From Thioglobus_B sp964566765 (lineage in GTDB: Bacteria; Pseudomonadota; Gammaproteobacteria; PS1; Pseudothioglobaceae): a DNA stretch of 7,582 bases. Shown here one piece after another: positions 1 to 5,919 of the stretch. The stretch lies in assembly GCA_964566765.1 (NCBI GenBank), contig CAZMJI010000051.1, forward strand, positions 1 to 7,582, in the 5' to 3' direction. Both the position numbers and the translations under genes were made by a program. Every line of letters begins with the position of its first letter. Position 1 is the first letter of the stretch. The notes under the pieces were generated by a model. The model saw only the letters and a list, made by a program, of their open reading frames with translations. It was not told the origin of the DNA and did not search any database.

Positions 1-1027
1 GGTAGCCCAGATCTTTACGTACACGTGGAATCTCGGCCAATACTTCGTCCATCTTATCTGAGGCATTTTGCTCACGCAGCTGATTTTCCATGTTGGTCAA
101 CATGCCGCCTGGTACTTGCGCCAATAGAATGCGCGAATCAACACCTTTTAGTGAACCTTCAAATTTCGCGTACTTGGCGCGAATTGGACGGAAATAAGCG
201 TCGATTTCTTCTAATTTTGCCAGATCTAGACCGGTTTTTCTTGGACCGTTGTCTAGAATTGATACCACTGAGTTGGTGGCTGAGTGACCATAAGTCATAC
301 TCATTGAACCAATCGCGGTATCCACACGATCAATACCGGCTTCAACCGCTTTCACAATACAAGCTGTTGACAGACCGGTGGTGGCGTGTGCGTGTAATTG
401 AATTGGAATGTCAATTTCTTTTTTAAGTTCTGTGACTAGGTCATAAGCCGCGTATGGCTGCAATAGGCCAGCCATGTCCTTAATACAAAGCGAGCTTGCA
501 CCCATGTCTTCAATTTGTTTGGCCATGTCAACCCACATCTCTGTGGTGTGAACTGGACTCACGGTATAAGAGATTGTGCCCTGCGCATGCTGACCCAGCT
601 TCACCGTTTGGTCAACCGCAGTCTTTAGGTTGCGCATGTCGTTCATCGCATCAAAGATACGGAACACGCTAACGCCGTTCTCTGCACAACGCTCAATAAA
701 TTTGCGTACCACATCATCACTATAGTGACGGTAGCCTAGAAGATTTTGACCACGCAACAGCATCTGCTGTGGGGTATTTGGCATCACCGCTTTAATTTCG
801 CGAATGCGATCCCAAGGATCTTCGCCCAGATAGCGAATGCAGCTGTCAAAGGTTGCACCACCCCAGCTCTCAATTGACCAGTAGCCAATTTTGTCCAACT
901 TGTCGGCAATCGGCAACATGTCGTCGATGCGCATACGCGTGGCGAATAAAGATTGGTGAGCGTCTCTTAAGACCAGCTCAGTGATTTCAACTTTTTTGCT
1001 TTCAGCTTTGTTTGTTTTGTTTGTCAT
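1..1027 (-). CDS. oadA: Oxaloacetate decarboxylase alpha subunit OadA (3' end beyond the left edge)
   Basis: This is the carboxyltransferase subunit of the Na+-pumping oxaloacetate decarboxylase. It moves the carboxyl group of oxaloacetate onto biotin, giving pyruvate, and acts in the cytoplasm docked to the membrane subunits. The 342 visible codons cover the carboxyltransferase barrel. Visible motifs are RDAHQSL (residues 21-27, metal ligand D22), ESWGGATFD (53-61), KDMAGLL (183-189, with K183 as the likely carbamylated lysine), HAHATTGLS (212-220, metal ligands H212 and H214) and PGGMLTNMENQL (306-317). All sit five residues later than the positions known in the Vibrio cholerae enzyme. Full-length proteins are about 600 residues, so the C-terminal biotinyl domain, and probably oadB, lie left of the window. 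The gene follows oadG by 47 bp. The start is uncertain: the ATG at 1027 has only AAAGAAG directly against it, while an in-frame GTG at 1048 has AGGGGG nine bases upstream. Pyruvate carboxylase subunit B has the same domain, but the adjacent oadG favours OadA. Confidence 0.93.
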   Translation of the reverse strand, partial: MTNKTNKAESKKVEITELVLRDAHQSLFATRMRIDDMLPIADKLDKIGYWSIESWGGATFDSCIRYLGEDPWDRIREIKAVMPNTPQQMLLRGQNLLGYRHYSDDVVRKFIERCAENGVSVFRIFDAMNDMRNLKTAVDQTVKLGQHAQGTISYTVSPVHTTEMWVDMAKQIEDMGASSLCIKDMAGLLQPYAAYDLVTELKKEIDIPIQLHAHATTGLSTACIVKAVEAGIDRVDTAIGSMSMTYGHSATNSVVSILDNGPRKTGLDLAKLEEIDAYFRPIRAKYAKFEGSLKGVDSRILLAQVPGGMLTNMENQLREQNASDKMDEVLAEIPRVRKDLGY

Positions 1028-1074
1028 CTTCTTTAAAAAATTTAGCACAATATATGACCCCCTATCTCTCCTGA

Positions 1075-1320
1075 TTATGCACCTCGATGCATTTTGATCG
1101 CTTGTTCAATCACAAATCGAGTCTCTTCATCGATCTCATCATTTAGAGACAGATCAGACTGCGTTTGTGAAGCGCTCACTTCAGGTTTGGCTACTAATTT
1201 AATAACGACAAATGACATGAACTTAGTAATAAACACCAATACCGTCAAAAACACAAATACGAAACCCATACCAAATAGGGTTAGGTTAATTGCGTCTGCT
1301 AATAATGTTGTTTGTTCCAT
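1075..1320 (-). CDS. oadG: Oxaloacetate decarboxylase gamma subunit OadG
   Basis: This is an 81-residue small membrane subunit of the Na+-pumping oxaloacetate decarboxylase. In the family it anchors and assembles the alpha subunit on the membrane beta subunit. The sequence shows one hydrophobic segment at about residues 10-42. It is followed by a polar, acidic linker and a C-terminal stretch (EETRFVIEQAIKMHRG) like the conserved end of OadG proteins. Length and architecture match the family, which is otherwise poorly conserved. The gene lies 27 bp after a tRNA-Leu gene and 47 bp before oadA, in the usual oadG-oadA order. No strong Shine-Dalgarno is visible before the ATG (only TTGAG nearby). 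Identification rests on size, topology and the adjacent oadA. Confidence 0.88.
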   Translation of the reverse strand: MEQTTLLADAINLTLFGMGFVFVFLTVLVFITKFMSFVVIKLVAKPEVSASQTQSDLSLNDEIDEETRFVIEQAIKMHRGA

Positions 1321-1347
1321 AGCTCAATCAAATTTGTTCATTAATAA

Positions 1348-1434
1348 TGGTACCGATGGACGGGGTCGAACCGTCACTCCCGCGAAGGAACTGGATTTTG
1401 AATCCAGCGTGTCTACCAATTCCACCACATCGGC
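1348..1434 (-). tRNA. tRNA-Leu (anticodon CAA)
   Basis: A complete class II tRNA folds by hand on the minus strand. The acceptor is GCCGATG with CATCGGT, the anticodon stem is CTGGA/TCCAG and the 7-base loop is TTCAAAA, which puts CAA at 1398-1400. The long variable arm (1376-1390) has a four-pair stem. The T-arm is GACGG-TTCGACC-CCGTC, followed by discriminator A and an encoded CCA (1348-1350). The large variable arm and CAA anticodon identify the leucine isoacceptor that reads UUG. The first acceptor pair is G1-U72, where the E. coli tRNA-Leu(CAA), as I recall it, has G-C. The gene starts 9 bp after infA and ends 27 bp before oadG, with no separate promoter visible, so it is probably cut from an infA read-through transcript. 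Confidence 0.96.
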
Positions 1435-1443
1435 ATAAACTTT

Positions 1444-1662
1444 TTATTTATGTCTAAAGGTAATTCTACCCTTGGTCAAATCATACGGTGTCATCTCCAC
1501 CGTAACCCTATCACCTGGCAAAATACGAATATAGTGTTTACGTATTTTTCCAGAGATGTGCGCCAGAACGCTGTGTCCATTTTCCAACTCTACCGTGAAA
1601 GTTGTATTCGGAAGTTTCTCTTTTACCACCCCTTCTAATTCGATGTAATCACTTTTTGCCAT
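1444..1662 (-). CDS. infA: Translation initiation factor IF-1
   Basis: This is a 72-residue cytoplasmic factor that binds the A site of the 30S ribosomal subunit during initiation and helps IF-2 and IF-3. It is a single OB-fold domain of exactly the usual length. The recognisable family sequence includes an MAK start, LPNTTFTVELENGH (residues 17-30), AHISGKIRKHYIRILPGD (34-51) and the ending PYDLTKGRITFR. All of these closely match gammaproteobacterial IF-1. The start is the ATG at 1662, preceded by a weak AAAGAAA purine tract. It is divergent from metF across a 166-bp gap that holds a candidate promoter at 1747-1775, which implies a 5' leader of roughly 80 bases. The tRNA-Leu gene begins 9 bp after the stop with no terminator between. 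Confidence 0.98.
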   Translation of the reverse strand: MAKSDYIELEGVVKEKLPNTTFTVELENGHSVLAHISGKIRKHYIRILPGDRVTVEMTPYDLTKGRITFRHK

Positions 1663-1746
1663 ATTGTAAATTTCTTTGTTATATTATGAAACCCTGAACC
1701 CTCAGAATTTCTCATTTGTTCGTTCAAAACACGCTCATTTTACCTG

Positions 1747-1775
1747 ATTGTACAGCAATAGACAAAAACTATCAG
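1747..1775 (-). promoter_or_regulatory. Candidate sigma-70 promoter for infA
   Basis: Reading the minus strand, CTGATA (1775-1770, four of six matches to TTGACA) is followed after exactly 17 bases by TACAAT (1752-1747, five of six matches to TATAAT). It would start transcription about 78 bases before the infA ATG. Its -35 box overlaps the region where the divergent metF promoter would have its own -35. This was found by eye only. Confidence 0.5.
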
Positions 1776-1796
1776 CGGATTGAAATACGCTATAAT
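1769..1796 (+). promoter_or_regulatory. Candidate sigma-70 promoter for metF
   Basis: A perfect TATAAT at 1791-1796 sits 32 bp before the metF ATG. The -35 match is poor: CTATCA at 1769-1774, three of six, with a 16-base spacer. No MetJ-box array (tandem AGACGTCT-like repeats) was recognised. A weak -35 could mean dependence on an activator, but this is inference. Confidence 0.45.
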
Positions 1797-1828
1797 TATT
1801 TCATTTTGACATCGACGATAGACAGACT

Positions 1829-2653
1829 ATGAAAACAAGTTTTGAGTTTTTTCCACCAAGAACCGATCAGGGCAAGCAAACTCTAAAACAGGTTCGAACG
1901 GCATTATCGGCGATCAATCCTGAGTACTTTTCGGTTACCTTTGGTGCCGGCGGAACCACGCAAGATGCCACGCTAGAGACGGTATTCGACATCCAGGCCA
2001 ATGATGGTGTGCCGGCTGCACCTCACCTATCTTGTATTGGCTCGGAGAAGGACAATATTCGAGCACTACTGACACAGTACAAAGAGCACAACATCAATCG
2101 CATTGTGGCCCTAAGAGGTGACATCCCTTCCGGCGTTAGAGACATTGGCGATTTTCACCATGCGAATGAATTGGTGGCATTTATCCGCGAAGAGTTTGGT
2201 GATCACTTTCACATTGAGGTGGCTGCTTATCCAGAATCGCATCCGCAGGCCAGCAGCATTGAAGCAGATCTGCAGTATTTTGCCAATAAGGTAAAGGCCG
2301 GTGCTAACAGTGCCATCACCCAATACTTCTACAATGCTGATGCTTATTTCCGCTTCGTTGACGATGTGCAAAAACTCGGCGTTGATGTGCCGATTGTCCC
2401 AGGCATTATGCCAATCACCAATCACACGCAATTGGTGAGGTTCTCTAATCTATGTGGTGCGGAAATTCCGAAATGGATTTTGGATCGTCTTAAGCATTAT
2501 GAAGATGATTTGGAAGCGCTGAGCGCCTTTGGCCAGGATGTGGTGCTAGATATGTGTGAGCGCCTACAAGATGGTGGCGTGGAAAACTTCCACTTCTATT
2601 CGATGAATCGCACCGAGCCATCGCTGGCGATTGCTACAGCGCTTAGGCGTTAG
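1829..2653 (+). CDS. metF: Methylenetetrahydrofolate reductase
   Basis: This FAD enzyme reduces 5,10-methylene-tetrahydrofolate to 5-methyl-tetrahydrofolate, the methyl donor for methionine synthesis in the cytoplasm. The 274-residue product is a complete single-domain bacterial MetF, slightly shorter than the 296 residues in E. coli because the N-terminal extension is absent. Visible motifs are FEFFPPRT at residues 5-12 (catalytic glutamate E6), SVTFGAGGTT (35-44), ALRGDIP (94-100, flavin-contacting D98), VAAYPESHPQ (131-140), ITQYFYN (163-169, substrate-binding Q165), PGIMPIT (191-197) and the C-terminal HFYSMNRT (255-262). The ATG at 1829 is preceded by no clear Shine-Dalgarno. No other methionine gene is adjacent. 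The 3' end overlaps the convergent HTH gene by 11 bp, with no terminator hairpin seen between them. Confidence 0.97.
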   Translation: MKTSFEFFPPRTDQGKQTLKQVRTALSAINPEYFSVTFGAGGTTQDATLETVFDIQANDGVPAAPHLSCIGSEKDNIRALLTQYKEHNINRIVALRGDIPSGVRDIGDFHHANELVAFIREEFGDHFHIEVAAYPESHPQASSIEADLQYFANKVKAGANSAITQYFYNADAYFRFVDDVQKLGVDVPIVPGIMPITNHTQLVRFSNLCGAEIPKWILDRLKHYEDDLEALSAFGQDVVLDMCERLQDGGVENFHFYSMNRTEPSLAIATALRR

Positions 2654-3083
2654 TCTTGCGCCTGACCCAGCTTTGTAGTTGATGCAGGGCTTCCTTGTCC
2701 TGCGCATGGCAACACTGCTCTAGAGCCACCAGTTGCTCGTTGAGCTCATCAAATACCAGTTGATGGTGTTGGTTCTTAAGTTGCTCTTGTTGCAATTGAG
2801 CCTTTAACTGGGTTACTGCCTCCATCAATACCTTTTCATTAGCCTTGGTAATCAAATCCGTGGCATTGGCTTTATACAAGGCATCGGCCTGAATCTGTTT
2901 AAGCTTTTGAATGTGCTGATCTTGCTCTGAATGCAGCTCAGCACTCGGATAAGCCAGACGAATACTGTCCGTGGTCACGTAGCCTTCATGCGTTTGCAGC
3001 TTACCTAGATTAATCTGCTCTTGTATGTGTCGTCGACTCACGCCCAAACGGCGCGCGGCTTGCGAAACACTGAGTTTAACCAT
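2643..3083 (-). CDS. Small DNA-binding protein: N-terminal helix-turn-helix, C-terminal coiled coil
   Basis: I do not recognise this as a named gene. With the ATG at 3083 it encodes 146 residues. Residues 4-45 look like an excisionase/MerR-type winged helix-turn-helix: SVSQAARRLGVSRRHIQEQ, then a wing-like GKLQTHEGYVTTDSIRLAYP. Residues about 50-130 are rich in Gln, Glu, Leu and Lys with heptad-like spacing and few helix breakers, which suggests a long coiled coil. A short basic tail (WVRRKTNA) follows. The architecture resembles MerR-HTH/coiled-coil DNA-binding proteins such as RacA or KfrA, but only in layout. A TTG at 3098 would add five residues. The ATG is preferred because GGGGGAA (3096-3090) lies six bases before it. 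The gene follows hemD by 78 bp and has its own promoter candidate. Its stop lies inside the 3' end of metF. Its role, whether gene regulator or chromosome-organising protein, is unknown. Confidence 0.8.
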   Translation of the reverse strand: MVKLSVSQAARRLGVSRRHIQEQINLGKLQTHEGYVTTDSIRLAYPSAELHSEQDQHIQKLKQIQADALYKANATDLITKANEKVLMEAVTQLKAQLQQEQLKNQHHQLVFDELNEQLVALEQCCHAQDKEALHQLQSWVRRKTNA

Positions 3084-3117
3084 GTCAATTTCCCCCAAGA
3101 CATCTTCTATAGTTGAT

Positions 3118-3146
3118 AAATTAACTCAGACTTAAGACGCTGTCAA
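3118..3146 (-). promoter_or_regulatory. Candidate promoter for the HTH/coiled-coil gene
   Basis: On the minus strand a perfect TTGACA (3146-3141) is followed after 17 bases by TAATTT (3123-3118, three of six matches to TATAAT), about 35 bp before the ATG at 3083. It would let the HTH gene be expressed apart from hemD. The -35 box is inside the inverted repeat at 3128-3150. Confidence 0.45.
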
Positions 3147-3150
3147 GTCT
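3128..3150. repeat. Inverted repeat over the -35 box (possible operator)
   Basis: The arms AGACTT (3128-3133) and AAGTCT (3145-3150) are perfect reverse complements separated by 11 bases. Inside the spacer a second small repeat, GAC/GTC, is also symmetric. The right arm overlaps the TTGACA at 3141-3146. A protein bound here would block that promoter, and the HTH protein encoded just downstream is an obvious candidate for self-regulation; this is inference. The repeat could instead form a weak hairpin at the end of the hemD transcript, but no T-run follows it. Confidence 0.45.
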
Positions 3151-3161
3151 ATTAGCAATAA

Positions 3162-3890
3162 CTAAAGTTGAGAGAGTGCCTGTACCAAGGCTTGGTCATT
3201 GGTGTCATCGGCCACATAAAGCTTGTCAAAACCAAGTGCCTTGGCTTTATCGGCAATACGTTGACTCAGTAGAATCAGCGGGTAGGCTTGCAGCTCCTGG
3301 ATCAGCTCTGCATCAAACAGACTAACAATCTCCAACAAAGCGTTTAGATTCTCCACACTGGTGATGGTGATCGCACCGGTTTTGTCTTGTAGTAATTGGC
3401 TAATGGCCTTAAAGTGCAGATCGGTCAACTCGGTGACCACACGCTCATACACCTCGGCATAGTCCACTTGATTGTGATTTTTTTCCAAGCCTTCCTTTAA
3501 GGTCTCACGACCACCACGACCTCTGACAACCAACACGCGTCTATTGGCAAGACGTCTTAATTGGGGCAGAGACAATAAGGCTTCACTGGAAGCCTCCAGC
3601 TTAGGAAAGGCATCCACATGAATGTTATGATCCTCTAGATGCTGAGCAGTTGCCGCGCCCACCGCAAATATTTTTAGATAATCATGGTCAATTAACTCAA
3701 AGGTCTCCAGGCCATAATCAACGGCATTTTTACTAATAAAGATAACCGCATCATACTCATCATCCACAAGCTCGAAATTCAACGCTTTCACCTCCAGCGT
3801 TGGGCACGACAATGGCGTGTGCCCCGCTTGGGTCAGCAGATGTTGCAACTGAGCCGCCTGCTTCAGCGGCCGGGTAACCAAGACGTTCAA
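3162..3890 (-). CDS. hemD: Uroporphyrinogen-III synthase
   Basis: This enzyme cyclises hydroxymethylbilane with inversion of ring D to uroporphyrinogen III, the branch point for heme, siroheme and cobalamin; it is cytoplasmic. The 242 residues match the two-domain HemD fold and usual length. Visible family motifs are VTRP (5-8), FISKNAV (51-57), VGAATA (77-82), RGRGGRETL (123-131), VYER (147-150), ITSVENL (176-182) and LSQRIA (208-213). The start is a TTG at 3890: it places VTRP at the usual distance from the N terminus, and AGAGGTG lies eight bases upstream. The start overlaps the stop of the upstream 197-residue gene by 4 bp (TTGA), suggesting translational coupling. hemC and hemX, frequent neighbours elsewhere, are not in the window. 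Family sequences diverge strongly, but the motif set is convincing. Confidence 0.9.
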   Translation of the reverse strand: MNVLVTRPLKQAAQLQHLLTQAGHTPLSCPTLEVKALNFELVDDEYDAVIFISKNAVDYGLETFELIDHDYLKIFAVGAATAQHLEDHNIHVDAFPKLEASSEALLSLPQLRRLANRRVLVVRGRGGRETLKEGLEKNHNQVDYAEVYERVVTELTDLHFKAISQLLQDKTGAITITSVENLNALLEIVSLFDAELIQELQAYPLILLSQRIADKAKALGFDKLYVADDTNDQALVQALSQL

Positions 3891-4480
3891 AAGCCTAGCA
3901 CCTCTGAGATCACGCGCATCTTGCTCAGCGTTTCAGCCTCAGCATACTTACAAATCAAAATGGTTTTTTGGTTAATCTGGGCAGCGCGCTCTAAATACGC
4001 ACGCATCTGCGTCTCATTCCAAGGATTGGATGAATATAAAACTGGCAGGTCGTTGTAATACAACTGGTAGTCAGCCACACTTTGATGATCCAGCGCCAGA
4101 TCCAAGGACTTGGTTGATTGAAAGCACAGGCGATAGCCCGAGAGCTGCTGCAGGATGGCCTCATCCGGCAACTGATCCAACTCGCAAAATAGAATAAACT
4201 GATCTTTATAGTCAGCAACCGATCTTAATAGACTGGCTAGGGTTGCCGCATCGAGCAATTGATCGGCCTGAATTGACAACACCAATTCAAAGTCACCCTC
4301 TACCTCTTCCAAATCCTCGAATACCATGTCCAGATCTTCCTCGGTATCAATCGGCAACAGCAAGGTTCTAAACATGTTGCAATAGTAGTCAAATCGCCAC
4401 TCATGCGGCAGATCATCTGGATAGAAGTCATCCTGCAAATCTAGTCCGTTTCGCCCAATTAAGAATTCTGTTTCACTCAT
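3887..4480 (-). CDS. Unrecognised acidic protein coupled to hemD (possible DUF72-like N terminus)
   Basis: This 197-residue protein is not one I can name. It has no signal peptide and no membrane segment, so it is probably cytoplasmic, and its first half is markedly acidic. Residues 7-40 (IGRNGLDLQDDFYPDD, then LPHEWRFDYYCNMFRTLLLP) resemble the opening of DUF72/YecE proteins, which have a glycine motif, then YP, LP, a tryptophan, YY and F in the same order. The full DUF72 barrel is about 240-280 residues, so if related this is a short, diverged member. A second conserved-looking stretch is LYSSNPWNETQMRAYLERA (148-166). The stop overlaps the hemD start by 4 bp, so the two are almost certainly cotranscribed. 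The ATG at 4480 has no clear Shine-Dalgarno. The gene is divergent from the exchanger gene across 43 bp. Function unknown; DUF72 kinship is a weak inference. Confidence 0.8.
   Translation of the reverse strand: MSETEFLIGRNGLDLQDDFYPDDLPHEWRFDYYCNMFRTLLLPIDTEEDLDMVFEDLEEVEGDFELVLSIQADQLLDAATLASLLRSVADYKDQFILFCELDQLPDEAILQQLSGYRLCFQSTKSLDLALDHQSVADYQLYYNDLPVLYSSNPWNETQMRAYLERAAQINQKTILICKYAEAETLSKMRVISEVLGF
3899..3905 (-). promoter_or_regulatory. Ribosome binding site that fixes the hemD TTG start
   Basis: AGAGGTG reads on the minus strand within the last codons of the 197-residue gene, eight bases before the TTG at 3890. It is one of the best Shine-Dalgarno matches in the window and supports the non-ATG start. 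Confidence 0.7.
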
Positions 4481-4487
4481 CGCAGTC

Positions 4488-4493
4488 TATAAT
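4488..4493 (+). promoter_or_regulatory. Candidate -10 box for the exchanger-tsaE pair
   Basis: A perfect TATAAT lies in the 43-bp gap between two divergent genes, placing a transcription start near 4500, about 24 bases before the ATG at 4524. No good -35 is visible; TTCTGT at 4466-4471 is the nearest weak match at 16 bases. The A/T-rich gap could also hold the divergent promoter of the 197-residue gene. Confidence 0.45.
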
Positions 4494-4508
4494 AAAAAAA
4501 CTTTTTAA

Positions 4509-4516
4509 AGAGGTGA
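4509..4516 (+). promoter_or_regulatory. Strong ribosome binding site of the exchanger gene
   Basis: AGAGGTGA stands seven bases before the ATG at 4524 and fits the anti-Shine-Dalgarno well. It supports that start and suggests efficient initiation compared with the weak sites of the neighbouring genes. Confidence 0.75.
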
Positions 4517-4523
4517 TCATTAA

Positions 4524-5483
4524 ATGTTCGAACCGATTATAGCGCTACTTTTAGGATTTGTCTTATTAATTTGGTCTGCAGATGAATTCACTGAAAATGG
4601 TGCCAAGATTGCCAATATCTTTCGCATCTCACCACTGGTCATCGGTATGCTGATCTTTGGGTTTGGTACCTCAGCCCCTGAAATGCTGGTCTCAGGCATT
4701 GCCGCCTATGAAGGCAATGCCGGTCTGAGTATTGGTAACGCAATTGGTTCTAATATTTTCAATATTGCTTTGGTGCTGGGTCTCAGTGCCATGATTATGC
4801 CGATCAAAGTGCGTGAAAACATTCTCAAAAAGGAATGGATCTTTTTGATGGTGGCCACTTTGTGTGCCGGCCTATTACTGTATGACAATCAATTGGTGTT
4901 TACCGATGGTTTGATTTTGTTGTCACTGCTGATTCTATTTTTTATCTACACCTTTAGAGAAGCCAAAAACAACAAGCATCACGAGTTTGACGAACTACAA
5001 GACTTGGACAAAGACGCCTCAGCCGGCAAAACCTGGCTGATGCTGATTGTTGGCCTGGTGGTGCTGATCTCTAGCGCCAAATTGGTGGTCTGGGGTGGTG
5101 TTGGTATCGCCAAGGAAGTTGGGCTGTCTGATTTGGTGATTGGACTGACGGTGATTGCGCTGGGTACTTCTTTGCCTGAGCTGGCCGTCTCTATTGCCAG
5201 TGCACTGAAAGGTCGTCATGAGATGGTGGTGGGTAATATTATTGGTTCCAACCTATTTAACACCATTGCGGTATTGGCGATGCCGGCACTGATTCACCCG
5301 ACCATGGTCTCTACTGAGGTGATGAGTCGCGATTATCCAGCGATGTTTGCCCTAACGGTACTACTATTCTTGGTGTCCTACAAACTCAGCAAACGCCATG
5401 TGATTGGTCGCCTAGAAGGCGCTATTTTGGTGGCAGTATTTATCTTCTATATGTCACAATTATTGGTCGATGTTGGACTTTAA
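4524..5483 (+). CDS. yrbG: CaCA-family Na+/Ca2+ exchanger (YrbG-like)
   Basis: This inner-membrane antiporter of the cation/Ca2+ exchanger family is predicted to expel Ca2+ in exchange for Na+ (or H+). The 319 residues contain about ten hydrophobic segments in two inverted halves, joined by a hydrophilic cytoplasmic loop at about 145-168. Each half carries the diagnostic alpha-repeat: GFGTSAPE (46-53) with GNAIGSNIFN (71-80), and ALGTSLPE (212-219) with GNIIGSNLFN (237-246). E53 and E219 are the ion-binding acids. Length and motifs match E. coli YrbG. The start has a strong Shine-Dalgarno. tsaE begins inside the last codons (14-bp overlap), so the two share a transcript. The true ion and in vivo role cannot be read from sequence. 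Confidence 0.93.
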   Translation: MFEPIIALLLGFVLLIWSADEFTENGAKIANIFRISPLVIGMLIFGFGTSAPEMLVSGIAAYEGNAGLSIGNAIGSNIFNIALVLGLSAMIMPIKVRENILKKEWIFLMVATLCAGLLLYDNQLVFTDGLILLSLLILFFIYTFREAKNNKHHEFDELQDLDKDASAGKTWLMLIVGLVVLISSAKLVVWGGVGIAKEVGLSDLVIGLTVIALGTSLPELAVSIASALKGRHEMVVGNIIGSNLFNTIAVLAMPALIHPTMVSTEVMSRDYPAMFALTVLLFLVSYKLSKRHVIGRLEGAILVAVFIFYMSQLLVDVGL

Positions 5484-5919
5484 CGAATCACAACTGCAAG
5501 CGTTTGCACAAAAGCTGGCCAGCAATTGCCAAGGTTTTGAGCAACCGGTGGTGATCTACCTAGAAGGCGACCTGGGCGCAGGCAAAACCACCTTGGCGCG
5601 TAGTTTTATTCAGTCCTTTGGCTTTGAGCGGGTAAAGAGCCCGACCTATGCCATTGTGGAGAGCTACGACAATGACCAGGTGCACATTCACCATTTTGAT
5701 TGCTATCGCCTATGCGACCCAGAAGAGTTGGAATATATTGGTGTTCGCGAATACCTAAAGCCAGGGCATATTCAACTGATTGAATGGGCGGCCATGGGTC
5801 AAGGCATGCTCTCACCGGCCGACTTGTTGATTCGTCTTGAGATCAAAGATGCGCAGACACGGCACTTGGTGCTGGAAGCCAACACGCCTGTCGGCCAGCA
5901 ACTGATCAAAGATCTATAG
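5470..5919 (+). CDS. tsaE: tRNA threonylcarbamoyladenosine biosynthesis ATPase TsaE
   Basis: TsaE (YjeE) is the P-loop ATPase that works with TsaB and TsaD to make the t6A modification at position 37 of tRNAs reading ANN codons. The 149-residue product has the usual length. It shows Walker A GDLGAGKT (33-40), SPTYAIVESY (57-66, the usual SPT-Y switch region), HHFDCYRLCDPEELEYIG (74-91) with the conserved D77, and IEWAAMG (104-110). The ATG at 5470 overlaps the exchanger gene by 14 bp and has no strong Shine-Dalgarno of its own, suggesting translational coupling. The common neighbour amiB is absent: the gene ends instead in a 6-bp convergent overlap with dsrR. Confidence 0.96.
   Translation: MLDFNESQLQAFAQKLASNCQGFEQPVVIYLEGDLGAGKTTLARSFIQSFGFERVKSPTYAIVESYDNDQVHIHHFDCYRLCDPEELEYIGVREYLKPGHIQLIEWAAMGQGMLSPADLLIRLEIKDAQTRHLVLEANTPVGQQLIKDL

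Noticed and set aside
25..426. A 133-residue plus-strand open frame
   Set aside because: It lies antisense to the well-conserved oadA coding frame and its translation resembles no family; it is a shadow frame.
1094..1438. A plus-strand open frame across oadG and the tRNA
   Set aside because: It runs through a tRNA gene and antisense to oadG, with low-complexity Asn/Thr-rich translation and no family resemblance.
1806..1811. TTGACA as the -35 box of metF
   Set aside because: It is only 17 bp before the ATG, leaving no room for a -10 and a leader.
2643..3098. Phage excisionase or other sign of a mobile element
   Set aside because: Only the HTH head resembles excisionases; the long coiled coil is atypical and no integrase, att repeat or phage gene is nearby.
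3128..3150. Intrinsic terminator of hemD
   Set aside because: The repeat has a short AT-rich stem and no following run of T on the minus strand; it fits better as an operator over the -35 box.
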